A program made the translations under genes and the position numbers. Below the pieces are notes generated by a model. The model searched no databases. It was not told where the DNA came from and worked only from the letters and a program-made list of their open reading frames with translations. From the NCBI GenBank assembly GCA_030639305.1, contig DAOWCY010000097.1, positions 1 to 25,982 on the forward strand: a stretch of DNA of 25,982 nt, written 5' to 3'. This document shows, piece after piece, positions 1 through 7,721 of the stretch. Each line of letters begins with the position of its first letter. Position 1 is the stretch's first letter. Source of the DNA: JAGLQA01 sp023135565 (GTDB lineage: Bacteria > Acidobacteriota > Aminicenantia > UBA2199).

Positions 1-16
1 CCCCCCCCCCCCCCCC
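1..16. repeat. poly-C homopolymer at the window edge
   Basis: Sixteen consecutive C residues form the first bases of the window, 14 bases before the stop codon of the minus-strand radical SAM gene. Such a tract at an edge may be a contig-end or sequencing artefact, or a real homopolymer. It lies outside any gene I can see, so no phase-variable gene can be assigned to it. Confidence 0.7.
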
Positions 17-30
17 GGTATTTATTGGAG

Positions 31-969
31 TCAGGATGTGGGTGCGTAAAAAATCTTATCTTTTACAATTTTGGCGATTACCTTTTTTTCTCTCTCTAAA
101 ATGTCGATATATTTGTAGAGTTCGATTCTTTTCTTGCCCGTTAGTTCTTCTAAGTCTTCGATCGTCAAGGGCCGCCTGTCGATAGTATTCAGGATGTTGT
201 TTTCTAAATTGCGGCTAAAAGAAGCGATCTCTCTTCTTTTCCCGGCTCTTTTAATCACTTCCACCCGGGCCGGCAAATCCTGCCAGCCAGCGGCGATTTT
301 TTCCAATCTCCCGGTATCCAGCGGTTCCACATGGTCGTAAGCCGGGGGCCGGTCAAGGGAATTCAACTGCACCCTGTCCGGTTTGATTTTTTTTATCGCC
401 TCGTAGAGTTTTTTTAGTTCGGCGCTGCCGTCGTTTATGCCGCTGACGATAAAAACTTCCAGCCGGATGTCTCCTTTATACTGCTCCCTGAATTTAACCA
501 TACCTTCTATTACAGCGCCGATTTCCAAATCCTGGTGGGGCTGGTTAATCCGGGCAAAAACCGGCGGCGAAACCGCATCTAAAGAAGGTAAAATTAGGTC
601 TGCTTGCAAAAGGCTTTCCCTGACCTCCGGTAGGTAGAGCAAAGTGCCGTTGGTAAGCACTGCCACAGGCACAAGGGTGATTTTTTTTATAGCTGCGATA
701 ATATCTTTTAGGTCTTTATTCAGGGTCGGCTCCCCGGAACCGGAAAAAGTAATGTATTCGAGAGTTTGATGTTGGGCCAGGAAAGGTTTTAATTCTTCTA
801 TGATGGTTCCCGCATCGACGAAACTCGATCTGGCCGCGGTTAGATTTGTCGTTCCGCCGCATTCGCAGTAGATGCAGTCTAAGGTACAGGTTTTGAAAGG
901 GATAATATCCACCCCTAAGGATATCCCCAATCGTCTTGAAGGGACAGGTCCGAATATGTGTTTAATCAT
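31..969 (-). CDS. radical SAM protein with C-terminal winged-helix-like domain
   Basis: A 312-residue radical S-adenosylmethionine enzyme. The N-terminal GPVPSRRLG block and the cluster motif C28-x3-C32-x2-C35, which should bind a [4Fe-4S] cluster, are both visible; a further Cys sits at 37. SGSGEPTL near residue 76 is the usual SAM-contacting segment. This arrangement matches the COG0731-type radical SAM proteins, whose bacterial members mostly have no defined substrate. The last 55 or so residues (NNILNTIDRRPLTIEDLEEL onward) look like a small winged helix, which could bind nucleic acid or a partner. The length is normal and the frame is intact. It is separated by about 200 bases from the CsgG-like gene on the same strand and need not be in its operon. 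The family is well supported; the reaction is not known. Confidence 0.9.
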   Translation of the reverse strand: MIKHIFGPVPSRRLGISLGVDIIPFKTCTLDCIYCECGGTTNLTAARSSFVDAGTIIEELKPFLAQHQTLEYITFSGSGEPTLNKDLKDIIAAIKKITLVPVAVLTNGTLLYLPEVRESLLQADLILPSLDAVSPPVFARINQPHQDLEIGAVIEGMVKFREQYKGDIRLEVFIVSGINDGSAELKKLYEAIKKIKPDRVQLNSLDRPPAYDHVEPLDTGRLEKIAAGWQDLPARVEVIKRAGKRREIASFSRNLENNILNTIDRRPLTIEDLEELTGKKRIELYKYIDILEREKKVIAKIVKDKIFYAPTS

Positions 970-1028
970 GGACGTTATTAGTACTCAGGAGGGGATAAAA
1001 AGGGACTAAGGAGGAGCTGAAAATAAGC

Positions 1029-1118
1029 CAGGTTAAGGAAGGTCTCGTGAACATTAGGAGTCTTCGTTCTTTTGCTCTTTGAGGATTCCCGGGCGTTTCC
1101 GAGTCCCTTCTTAACCTG
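1029..1118. repeat. imperfect long inverted repeat between two minus-strand genes
   Basis: Bases 1029-1053 (starting CAGGTTAAGGAAGG) and the reverse complement of 1094-1118 (starting CAGGTTAAGAAGGG) agree at 19 of 25 positions, with about 40 bases between them. Transcribed from either strand this would fold into a long imperfect hairpin. It lies downstream of the CsgG-like gene and may act as a transcript end or be a mobile-repeat remnant. No U-tract follows the stem on the minus strand, so a classical terminator is not evident. Confidence 0.5.
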
Positions 1119-1178
1119 AGCTCTCTTGAGCCCCTCCTGAGTTCTCTTGAGTTCCCGCTGAGCTCTCTTGATATCTAA
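1116..1178. repeat. 21-bp tandem repeat, three units
   Basis: The 15-mer CTGAGYTCTCTTGAG begins at 1116, 1137 and 1158, an exact 21-base period; the third unit loses its last base. The array runs into the stop codon of the CsgG-like gene (1175-1177). A period divisible by three would preserve frame if the array were ever read through, but it lies beyond the stop on the minus strand. Confidence 0.75.
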
Positions 1179-1891
1179 TCTAAGTCGATTGCGGACTTGG
1201 TCTTTTCTCTTCTCTTGGCGTCCATTTTATTCCATTTTTTCATGCACCTGTGGTCCATGCCTTTGGTAACGGAGCATACCAGGTATTCGCTGATATAAAT
1301 AACGCAGGCCCTGATGGCTTTTCCCGTGGGAGTCTTTTTGGCTTTTTCGCCGGAAACAGCAAAATGCCTGGTGCTTAGACCGACACCGATAGCTTTGGCT
1401 TTAATGGTGGCCTCGATTGTCCTGGCGTCTACGATTTCGCCGGTTTCCGTATCTATAAGTTTGATATCCACGGCGATATAAGTTTTTTCTTTTTTTCCGC
1501 CCAAGCTAAGTCCTTTAACGCGGATTTTTCCGCCTTTAGCCGAAGTTTTTTCAAAGGCCGCGACTGTTCCGGCGATGAGGTACTTTGCGCCTTTGATTTT
1601 TCCCATTTTGACCAGGGTTTTTTTATCCACCCGGCCGGAAGCGCTCAAGTCTTGTTCGCTAATCACGGCATTGATCTCTGTTCTTTCCAGCACGGTGAAT
1701 TTCCGGGTGCTGACCAATTCGGAACTGAGCATGTCCTGTAGTTCGGTAGCTACTGTAGAGTTCCACCAGAACAAACCGGCCACATCGTTAGTGAATCTCA
1801 GAACCCCGATGCGCGGTTTTTCCTGGGCCAAAACGCTGAATAAACTTGCGATAAACAAAATCAAAACAAAAATCAAAACTTTCTTTTTCAT
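1175..1891 (-). CDS. CsgG-family exported protein
   Basis: A 238-residue protein with an N-terminal signal peptide (basic MKKK, a hydrophobic stretch to about residue 20, and a likely signal peptidase I site after VLA, before QEKPRIGVL). The mature part starts with the RIGVLRF strand and continues with ELQDMLSSELVSTRKFTVLERTEI, which is typical of CsgG/HfaB-like proteins; KYLIAGTV and VDIKLIDTETGEIVDART follow. CsgG itself forms an outer-membrane secretion pore for curli, but it is a lipoprotein. No lipobox cysteine is present here, so this is more likely a periplasmic member of the wider family than a true curli channel. A basic C-terminal tail carries three cysteines. The start is set by an AGGAGG site four bases before the ATG. 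No csgA, B, E or F homologue is nearby. Confidence 0.8.
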   Translation of the reverse strand: MKKKVLIFVLILFIASLFSVLAQEKPRIGVLRFTNDVAGLFWWNSTVATELQDMLSSELVSTRKFTVLERTEINAVISEQDLSASGRVDKKTLVKMGKIKGAKYLIAGTVAAFEKTSAKGGKIRVKGLSLGGKKEKTYIAVDIKLIDTETGEIVDARTIEATIKAKAIGVGLSTRHFAVSGEKAKKTPTGKAIRACVIYISEYLVCSVTKGMDHRCMKKWNKMDAKRREKTKSAIDLD

Positions 1892-1950
1892 ACTGCCTCC
1901 TTTTTAGTTCTATTTTCGGTTGTTTTTACGTGTCGGTAAAGAACAACCTG

Positions 1951-1993
1951 TTCCCACCGTGCGGTGGTTTTTTTCAAACTTAGTCTTGAAAAA
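1951..1993 (-). repeat. double-hairpin upstream element, copy 1
   Basis: This 43-base element matches 5022-5064 at 36 of 43 positions. It contains a GC-rich hairpin (CCACC/GGTGG) next to a T-run, followed by a second dyad of TTTTTCAA and TTGAAAAA. It lies about 60 bases upstream of the start codon of the minus-strand CsgG-like gene. A further 19-base block (1934-1952, against 4989-5007) agrees at 16 of 19. Viewed on the plus strand the first hairpin looks like a terminator, but no plus-strand gene precedes it. It may be a leader structure of the minus-strand gene or a dispersed repeat. Confidence 0.65.
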
Positions 1994-2143
1994 TTGATTA
2001 CTAATTATAGTGTAATGGAATGTTAAAGTCAATTTTTCCAGCCTTTAAATATTAAGATTTTTACGAATTGTTTTTTCTTGTTTTCTCGCTGTTTTTGATA
2101 CCTGTAGGGGGAGATAAATACTGCCGCTATTTTCCGCGGTTAA

Positions 2144-2179
2144 GAGCAAATGTGGCAAAACAAGACTTGACCCCATTTT
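2144..2179 (+). repeat. 36-bp dispersed repeat (CAAGACTTGACCCC core), copy 1
   Basis: This stretch matches 4727-4762 at 35 of 36 bases. The second copy sits inside a DUF433 antitoxin gene, so the sequence behaves like a small mobile repeat. In the opposite orientation the core reads GGGGTCAAGTCTTG. From memory, similar words flank IS200-like/RAYT transposase genes in other bacteria, but no transposase is present here. This copy lies in the gap before the AAA ATPase-nuclease gene. The rest of the gap 1892-2265 holds the double-hairpin element and an AT-rich stretch with no gene I can support. Confidence 0.75.
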
Positions 2180-2265
2180 TATTATGTTTGCTTTCGTTTA
2201 TTACATCTGATAAAATAGGAACAGAAATACTTGACAAAAACCATGGAAAATAAAAGGAGTCGAGC

Positions 2266-3867
2266 ATGAGACGGTTTTCATCTTATGGGCCGGTTGATAC
2301 CAGGTACCATTACTATGCGCCGAGAAAAGGGTTGATTGAAGATGCTTATATCCGTTTGACCGGTGAAAATGCTATGGACGTTGGGCATTACATCACGGTT
2401 TGGGCACCCCGTCAATGCGGCAAAACGTGGCTGATGCAGCAAATCTTGTTTCGCCTGAAAAAAGAACCCAAATACCACGCGATAAAGATCAACCTGGAAC
2501 ATCTAAAATATGAAACCGATACCGCCGTCATCATCGGCACCATAGCCAAAGAGATCGGAGAAGGCATTAACAAATATCTAACCGGCATCGACACCCAAAC
2601 CAAATTCCAGGAGATATTTAGAAAAAGCGTATTAGAAAAACCTCTCATACTTTTCATGGACGAATTCGACGCCCTCTCCGAAGAGGCTATTAATGCTATA
2701 GTCAGTGCCTTTCGAAACATTCATATCACACACATGGATGAAATAGATAAAACAACAAGTGAAAAAAGTTATCTTCTACATGGGGTTGCTTTGATCGGTG
2801 TGCGCAGTGTCCTGGGCATCGAGAATGCCAAAGGCTCTCCCTTTAACATCCAGCGGAGTGTACATATCCCAAACCTCACCTTTGAGGAGGTTGTAGACAT
2901 GTTTCATTGGTATGAAAGAGAGAGCGACCAACCGGTGGAACCCGCGGTGATAAAAAAACTATATGACGAAACTTCAGGCCAACCGGGATTAATCTCATGG
3001 TTCGGTGAATTGTTAACCGAAGGATTCGATGATTACCGGATCGACGGGAACAGGCCGATAAATCTAAGGGATTTTGAAATCGTTTACGCTGCCGCGATCT
3101 ACGCTCTACCTAATAATAATATCCTGAACCTCATCAGCAAAGCCAAGGAAGAGTCCAATAAACCGATGGTGCTGAAGATGTTCCAAACAGACCAAAAAAT
3201 GGAATTCAAATACGATAATCCCATCATCAATGCTTTGTATATGAACGGAATAGCCGAAAAGGTGATAGCGGACCGGACCCGTTATTATGTCAAGTTTTCC
3301 AGTCCCTTTGTTCAGAAGCGGTTGTTCAATTATTTCTCTGATGCATATTTCAACGAAATGGGAACTCTTGTAGAGCCTTATGTTCACCTGGATGATGTCA
3401 TAACGGACGCGGAATTATTTATACCGGGCCTGTTGAACCTGTATCAAGCCTACCTGGACAAGAACAAAGAGTGGCTCTTTAAATCTGCCCCCCGGCGCAC
3501 GGATATGCGTATCTATGAGGCCATCTTCCACTTCAACCTCTATTCTTACATAAACTCATTCCTGGACACATCCGGAGGCAGGGTTTTCCCGGAGTTCCCT
3601 ACCGGCAACGGTAAGATCGATTTGATAATAACATATAAAAACAACCGTTACGGGTTGGAATTAAAATCATTCACTAACCTCAGGGACTATAAAACCGCAC
3701 TCGCTCAGGCTGCAAAATACGGGAAACAGTTAAAATTAAAGGAAATATTCCTCATTTTTTTCGTCCAATATATAGACGGGGATAAGAAGAAAAAGTATGA
3801 AAAAGAATACCTGGATGCGTCTTCCAGTGTAACAGTTTTACCCATTTTCGTCACCACTGGTGAATAA
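2266..3867 (+). CDS. AAA ATPase fused to a PD-(D/E)XK nuclease-like domain
   Basis: A 533-residue protein. The N-terminal half is a P-loop ATPase: Walker A APRQCGKTW (K53, T54) and Walker B LILFMDEFD (D132, E133), resembling the AAA_35-like group. A winged-helix-like middle follows. The C-terminal 100 residues carry a PD-(D/E)XK pattern: GKIDLII with D452, GLELK with E465 and K467, then Q481-x3-Y485. Such ATPase-nuclease fusions are abundant in environmental bacteria and are suspected to act in mobile-element or defence biology; no function has been proven to my knowledge. All motif residues are present and the frame is open, so the protein is probably active. AGGAG ends six bases before the ATG. 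It stands alone between dispersed repeats, which fits horizontal acquisition. Confidence 0.85.
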   Translation: MRRFSSYGPVDTRYHYYAPRKGLIEDAYIRLTGENAMDVGHYITVWAPRQCGKTWLMQQILFRLKKEPKYHAIKINLEHLKYETDTAVIIGTIAKEIGEGINKYLTGIDTQTKFQEIFRKSVLEKPLILFMDEFDALSEEAINAIVSAFRNIHITHMDEIDKTTSEKSYLLHGVALIGVRSVLGIENAKGSPFNIQRSVHIPNLTFEEVVDMFHWYERESDQPVEPAVIKKLYDETSGQPGLISWFGELLTEGFDDYRIDGNRPINLRDFEIVYAAAIYALPNNNILNLISKAKEESNKPMVLKMFQTDQKMEFKYDNPIINALYMNGIAEKVIADRTRYYVKFSSPFVQKRLFNYFSDAYFNEMGTLVEPYVHLDDVITDAELFIPGLLNLYQAYLDKNKEWLFKSAPRRTDMRIYEAIFHFNLYSYINSFLDTSGGRVFPEFPTGNGKIDLIITYKNNRYGLELKSFTNLRDYKTALAQAAKYGKQLKLKEIFLIFFVQYIDGDKKKKYEKEYLDASSSVTVLPIFVTTGE

Positions 3868-4086
3868 GAAAAAGACAACCCTCCGGGGTCTACCAAAATA
3901 TCGAGAGTATTGGATTATATCCCACATCATGGCGAGGCAACACATCAAAATTATCGCTGTAACGCTCCTTGAAAGATTGGGGTGAGACAAACCGGCCTGT
4001 CCACAACCCGGACGAACCGGAACCAAAAAGGGTGCTTACAACCGGGAAAAAGCTATAAGATTGTCGAACATGCTATTCACCGAGCT

Positions 4087-4156
4087 AACACACCCCGTCA
4101 CTTCGGGGCAAAAAGCAAAAAAGCCCCTCAGCGCCACCCCTCTCAGAGAGGAGAAT
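4087..4156 (+). repeat. dispersed repeat A, copy 1
   Basis: The block begins AACACACCCCGTCACTTCGG and continues through GCCCCTCAGCGCCACCCC to a CTCTCAGAGAGGAG hairpin. Near-identical blocks occur at 7722-7829 (inverted) and 11438-11545. It contains a CCCCG/CGGGG stem at 4093-4108. The rest of the gap, 3868-4086, holds nothing I recognise. Confidence 0.85.
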
Positions 4157-4169
4157 TTTGGCCGGTCAA

Positions 4170-4457
4170 TCAATAAACGTTTTTATTGTTTTGGCCTGTA
4201 AACGCTCTATAATAAACCCTTTCCAGGCTTGCAAAAAAATATCCCGCCAGGAAGTGGCAAAACTTTACGATTAGGTAAACAGACCGGTAGTTTTTACCAA
4301 CCCTGACAGACCAAAACCGGCTGGTTTTTTTTAGATGTAAAGACCGATGGCGCGGATTACTTTTAAGGAGTTGGAAATTTTTATCAGCCAGTTCCCGTAT
4401 TTTAAGCGGGAGATCATCATAGCACTTCCAGGAGTTAGAGGTGGCGTCATGACTCAT
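4170..4457 (-). pseudogene. RelE/ParE-like toxin with replaced C-terminus
   Basis: The first 65 or so of 95 residues fit the RelE/ParE-like 'cytotoxic translational repressor' family: WKCYDDLPLKIRELADKNF, then LLKSNPRHRSLHLKK and FWSVRVGKNYRSV. At that point family members continue with a WFWIGTHxEYD-like segment that completes the fold. Here the sequence becomes an unrelated hydrophobic and basic tail, and neither alternative frame restores the missing segment, so it was probably replaced rather than simply frameshifted. The toxin is likely inactive, or a neutralised derivative. It overlaps the upstream antitoxin gene by four bases, the standard antitoxin-toxin order. The family assignment of the N-terminal part is firm; the loss of activity is inferred. 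Confidence 0.7.
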
Positions 4458-4654
4458 AATTCAAGACAACGGCTTTCCTTAAAATCTTCGAGCGCCTGAT
4501 CGGCAAGATGATCCAGTTTGCCTGACTGTACATCTTTCTCAAATTGCCTGTCCCACATATCGGCGTAGAACTTATCAAACCAGGAACGGAACCGGTCCAA
4601 CTCCGGTTTGGGCAACTGTGACACTGCTTTTTCGATTTCTTGTATTGTTATCAT
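4454..4654 (-). CDS. antitoxin-like small protein paired with the RelE-like gene
   Basis: A 66-residue acidic protein starting MITIQEIEKAVSQLPKPELD, followed by FRSWFDKFYADMWDRQFEKDV and a C-terminal ALEDFKESR. This resembles the small antitoxins usually found directly upstream of RelE/ParE-like toxins. I chose the ATG at 4654; an in-frame GTG at 4663 would add three residues and overlap the DUF433 stop. No strong ribosome site is visible, so translation may be coupled to the upstream gene. The four-base overlap with the damaged toxin gene supports a TA pair. The antitoxin looks intact while its toxin does not. Confidence 0.75.
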   Translation of the reverse strand: MITIQEIEKAVSQLPKPELDRFRSWFDKFYADMWDRQFEKDVQSGKLDHLADQALEDFKESRCLEL

Positions 4655-4655
4655 T

Positions 4656-4955
4656 TCAATCACAGACTATCATAAACAAAGCAAAAATGCAACTTGAATG
4701 AGAATAAAATTTGCAAGGTATCCCGTGAGCAAATGTTGCAAAACAAGACTTGACCCCATTTTCCCATTTTCTTTCCGCTTTTATATCATCCATCTCTATC
4801 TCCGGGTAATCTTCCAGTAGCTCAGTGATAGAAATATCCGCTGCCAACGCCTTAAGAATTTGCTCCACTGTTATCCTCAATCCCCTGATGGCCGGTTTCC
4901 CCACCATCACTTCCGGGTTAACAGTAATCCTGGCTAATAAATCTTTATCGTTCAT
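4656..4955 (-). pseudogene. DUF433 antitoxin-like gene interrupted by a repeat
   Basis: Residues 1-58 (MNDKDLLARITVNPEVMVGK, then PAIRGLRITVEQIL and LLEDYPEIEMDDIKA) are a clear DUF433 protein, a family often paired with PIN-like (DUF5615) toxins. DUF433 proteins usually continue for another 15 or so helical residues. Here the sequence instead enters a copy of the 36-bp dispersed repeat at 4727-4762 and ends in a cysteine-rich tail read from non-coding DNA. The natural C-terminus appears to be lost through the insertion. GGAG lies about six bases before the ATG. No DUF5615 partner follows; the next gene is an unrelated antitoxin. Confidence 0.75.
4727..4762 (-). repeat. 36-bp dispersed repeat, copy 2, inside the DUF433 gene
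   Basis: This copy differs by one base from the one at 2144-2179. It coincides with the point where DUF433 similarity ends, so it marks an insertion or recombination junction. Read on the minus strand it carries AAAATGGGGTCAAGTCTTG. Confidence 0.8.
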
Positions 4956-5021
4956 TTTTTACTCCAGGTACTTTATGCCATTACATGGCGGTAATGAATA
5001 ACATGTTGTACATATTTCGAG

Positions 5022-5064
5022 TTCCTACCGCCAGGTGGCTTTTTTCAAGCTAAGTCTTGAAAAA
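5022..5064 (-). repeat. double-hairpin upstream element, copy 2
   Basis: This is the partner of the element at 1951-1993. The first hairpin is CTACC/GGTGG with a GCCA loop and a T-run; the second is TTTTTTCAAG/CTTGAAAAAA with a six-base loop. Most differences between copies change loop bases or keep pairing possible, including a G-U pair in the first stem, which hints at a conserved structure. It lies about 65 bases upstream of the DUF433 start on the minus strand, the same placement as copy 1 relative to its gene. Confidence 0.65.
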
Positions 5065-5190
5065 ACACTATACCAGGATACAAAGATTATTTCAATACCC
5101 TATTACCCTAAAATTTGAAAAAACCGGCGGTAATTAATTTTGCAAAACGGGAAAAAATTGCAAGTTTTTTTTCTACCGGTCGCTTCCTTA

Positions 5191-5219
5191 TTGAATTTTA
5201 GTCGAAAATGTGATATAAA
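5191..5219 (+). promoter_or_regulatory. sigma70-type promoter of the bamA operon
   Basis: TTGAAT (5191-5196) and TATAAA (5214-5219) are separated by 17 bases, and a TG at 5211-5212 gives an extended -10. Transcription would begin near 5226 and leave a leader of about 120 bases before the bamA start at 5350. The rest of the gap 4956-5349 is AT-rich and otherwise empty apart from the repeat and the leader hairpin. Confidence 0.65.
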
Positions 5220-5319
5220 TAGCTTCTCTATCTCTATACTATAAATAAAGGTGAAAATCTTGTTTTTTTGTAAAGAATATGAAAATCTGGCGCAGCAGCG
5301 TCAACGCAAATTTCAGTGT

Positions 5320-5334
5320 GCGGGTACTACCCGC
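5320..5334 (+). promoter_or_regulatory. hairpin in the bamA leader next to the ribosome site
   Basis: GCGGGT-ACT-ACCCGC forms a perfect six-base stem with a three-base loop, ending seven bases before the GAGG that precedes the bamA ATG. Its form (GCGGRY, three bases, RYCCGC) recurs at 12618, 17944 and 18043. It could affect bamA translation or simply be one of these repeats. Confidence 0.55.
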
Positions 5335-5349
5335 CATGGCGAGGTATTT

Positions 5350-7656
5350 ATGAAAAAAGTCCTATTTATTATAACGATGTTTTTTATGGTTAACCTTTTC
5401 CTCTCCGGCGCAATTATTGAAAAAATCGTGCTGGAAGGAAATAAAAAAGTATCCAAAGATACGGTTCTCTTCTATATGAAATCCCACGAAAACGGGGACT
5501 TCTCGAAAAATTCTTTAAAAAAAGATTTCAAAGCCCTGTGGGAAACCGGCTTTTTTGAGAATATAGAAATTAAAGCGGAAGACGGCAGCAACGGCAAAAT
5601 CGTCAAAGTAATCGTCAAAGAAAATCCCCTGATCGCCTCAGTCACCTACAAAACCGGCAAAAAAATCAAAAAAGACGACATCCAGGAAAAAATGCGCGAG
5701 AATAACGTCTCCCTGATGGCCTTTTCCCACTACAGCCCCAGCAAACTAAAAAAAGTAGAAAAAATAATCAGGGATATGCTCTTAGAAAAAGGCTATAACC
5801 AGGGCAAAGTGAATGTGGTCAGCAAAGATGAAAAAGGGCAGGTGGCCCTTACCGTCAATGTTGTCCAAGGTCCCAAGACCCGCATCGGCACAGTGGAATT
5901 TCCCGGTTTGGACAGCAAAAAAGTTTCCGCCGCATTCCTGCGCCGGGGCATGAAAAACAACCAGGCTCACAGCCTGATTTCCACTATCAGTTCCAAAGAT
6001 ACCCTGAACAAAGACAAGATGGATGAGGACCTGGAAGAGGTTAAGCTGCGTTTGCAGCAAAAAGGATATTTAGAAGCCAAAGTGGGCCAGCCCACTTTTT
6101 CCATGTTCAAGAAGAAGCAAGTGTTCGGCAAGGAACGGCAAATGCTCAAGATCACGGTGCCGGTGGAGTTGGGCCCCCAATACAGGGTAGGGGAGGTCAA
6201 ATTCGAAGGCAACAAAGTCATGAAGTCGAATATCCTGAAGAGATTCGTCACTTTGAAAAAAGGCGCGATTTACGATATAAAAAAGAGGAATAAAATAAAA
6301 GAGGAACTGCAAAAAGGCTATAGTTCCATGGGTTATGCCTACTGCCAGATAGCTCCGGTAGAGAACCTGGACCCGGAAAAGAAAGTAGCGGATTTGACTT
6401 TCAGGATCGTGGAGAATGACATCGTCTATTTAGGCAAACTGGAATTTGTGGGCAATACCTTCACCAAAGACCACGTGCTGCGGCGCGAGTGGTTTTTGCG
6501 CGAAGGTCACCGTTTCAATGCCAATGCCATCGAAGATTCAGTGCGGCGAATGAAACAGTTGGGATTGGTCACCATCGAGAAGATACCCGATATCAAACCA
6601 GATCCCGATGATCCGCAGAAACTGAACATGAAAGTAGAAGTGCAGGAATTGAACCGCAACATGATAAATTTTAATGTAGGTTACAGCGGTTATGACGGCT
6701 GGTTTGTGGCCTTAGGTTATCAAACCCAGAATTTTTTAGGATTGGGAGAAACCTTTGCTCTCAATTTCCAGAGCGGCACCAGGGCTAAGAATTACCGGCT
6801 TGCTTTTTCAGAACCGCGTGTATTCAACACTTTTGCCAGCCTGGGGATAGACCTTCACAAGACCGCTTTCCGTTATCCTTCGCTCTATACCCGGAACGGG
6901 CAAGGATTTAATATTTCCTCCGGTTTCAGGTTCTGGAGATATTGGGGTTTTTCCTTGATATTCAGTTACGAAATGATCGAAGTCAGCGACGTAAACGAGG
7001 ACATCAATTGGAGCAATCCTTACTCCTACTACTATTATACGGAAGGCAGAAGAGCCATTGCCTCGCTTGCTCCAACGCTCTATTATTCTACTATAGACTC
7101 GCCGTTGTTTCCCACCTCCGGTGTGCGTTACTTACTCAACTACCGGTATTCCGGTGGATTTTTAGGTGGCGATATTTTCATGCATAAGGTTAAACTGGAG
7201 TACATCAAGTTCATCCCCCTGTTTAAGTATAAGAATTTCTTAGGTTTCCATGCGGTATTCCAGAAGATGTTCCCCTTTGGCGGCAAGGAAATACCTTTTT
7301 ATGAGAGGTACTATCTCGGTGGTGAAAGGTCCATCCGCGGCTTCGATATCTACCGCATCGGGCCCCAGGATGATTCCGGATTTATCACCGGTGGAACAGG
7401 ATCATTTTTCATGAATTTCGAGTACCGCATTCCCATCAACCAGCAGTTCTCTTTTGTGTTCTTTTACGATGTGGGCAATGCCTATGATGGAGACTTCGAC
7501 CTCAAGGACGTCTATCAATCCATGGGCTTAGAGTTAAAAGTTTTTGTGCCTATGTTGGGTGTGCCTTTCAGGTTGATTTTTGCTTACAACCCCCGTATAG
7601 TGCATGATGATGATTCCCATTTTGCCTTCCGTTTTGCCGTAGGCCCCTCATTCTAG
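5350..7656 (+). CDS. bamA: outer membrane protein assembly factor BamA
   Basis: BamA inserts beta-barrel proteins into the outer membrane. The 768-residue product has a signal peptide (MKKVLFIITMFFMVNLFLSG), a run of POTRA domains (starting IIEKIVLEGNKKVSKDTVLF, with later repeats such as VKFEGNKVMKSNILKRF and LEFVGNTFTKDHVLRREW), and an Omp85 barrel from about residue 445. The diagnostic barrel motif SIRGFD is present (R663) and the protein ends in a phenylalanine after AVGPS, as outer-membrane barrels do. I chose the ATG at 5350, preceded by GAGG five bases away; a GTG at 5251 in the same frame would add 33 residues that hide the signal peptide. It is the first gene of a plus-strand envelope operon and has its own promoter. 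Confidence 0.95.
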   Translation: MKKVLFIITMFFMVNLFLSGAIIEKIVLEGNKKVSKDTVLFYMKSHENGDFSKNSLKKDFKALWETGFFENIEIKAEDGSNGKIVKVIVKENPLIASVTYKTGKKIKKDDIQEKMRENNVSLMAFSHYSPSKLKKVEKIIRDMLLEKGYNQGKVNVVSKDEKGQVALTVNVVQGPKTRIGTVEFPGLDSKKVSAAFLRRGMKNNQAHSLISTISSKDTLNKDKMDEDLEEVKLRLQQKGYLEAKVGQPTFSMFKKKQVFGKERQMLKITVPVELGPQYRVGEVKFEGNKVMKSNILKRFVTLKKGAIYDIKKRNKIKEELQKGYSSMGYAYCQIAPVENLDPEKKVADLTFRIVENDIVYLGKLEFVGNTFTKDHVLRREWFLREGHRFNANAIEDSVRRMKQLGLVTIEKIPDIKPDPDDPQKLNMKVEVQELNRNMINFNVGYSGYDGWFVALGYQTQNFLGLGETFALNFQSGTRAKNYRLAFSEPRVFNTFASLGIDLHKTAFRYPSLYTRNGQGFNISSGFRFWRYWGFSLIFSYEMIEVSDVNEDINWSNPYSYYYYTEGRRAIASLAPTLYYSTIDSPLFPTSGVRYLLNYRYSGGFLGGDIFMHKVKLEYIKFIPLFKYKNFLGFHAVFQKMFPFGGKEIPFYERYYLGGERSIRGFDIYRIGPQDDSGFITGGTGSFFMNFEYRIPINQQFSFVFFYDVGNAYDGDFDLKDVYQSMGLELKVFVPMLGVPFRLIFAYNPRIVHDDDSHFAFRFAVGPSF

Positions 7657-7670
7657 GAGATTATTTTTAC

Positions 7671-7697
7671 CACGAAGGGCACGAAGAGCACGAAGTG
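7671..7697. repeat. 9-bp tandem repeat, three units
   Basis: CACGAAGGG, CACGAAGAG and CACGAAGTG follow one another directly after the bamA stop. Similar CACGAAG arrays are common dispersed repeats in environmental bacterial genomes, from general knowledge. No function is evident. Confidence 0.7.
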
Positions 7698-7721
7698 GGG
7701 AATCAAAACTCTCCGTGGGAG

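Noticed and set aside
1175..1891. True curli secretion channel CsgG
   Set aside because: No lipobox cysteine and no other curli genes are present; only the wider family fits.
1951..1974. Rho-independent terminator (CCACC/GGTGG stem plus seven T)
   Set aside because: There is no plus-strand gene upstream to terminate, and the same element recurs in a leader-like position at 5022.
2068..2253. 61-residue plus-strand frame before the ATPase-nuclease gene
   Set aside because: It covers a dispersed repeat, lacks a ribosome site and matches no family I know.
3982..4176. 64-residue plus-strand frame in the gap before the RelE-like gene
   Set aside because: Half of it is repeat A, and its composition looks like non-coding DNA.
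5251..5349. Upstream GTG start that would lengthen BamA by 33 residues
   Set aside because: It would bury the clear signal peptide, while the ATG at 5350 has GAGG at the right distance.
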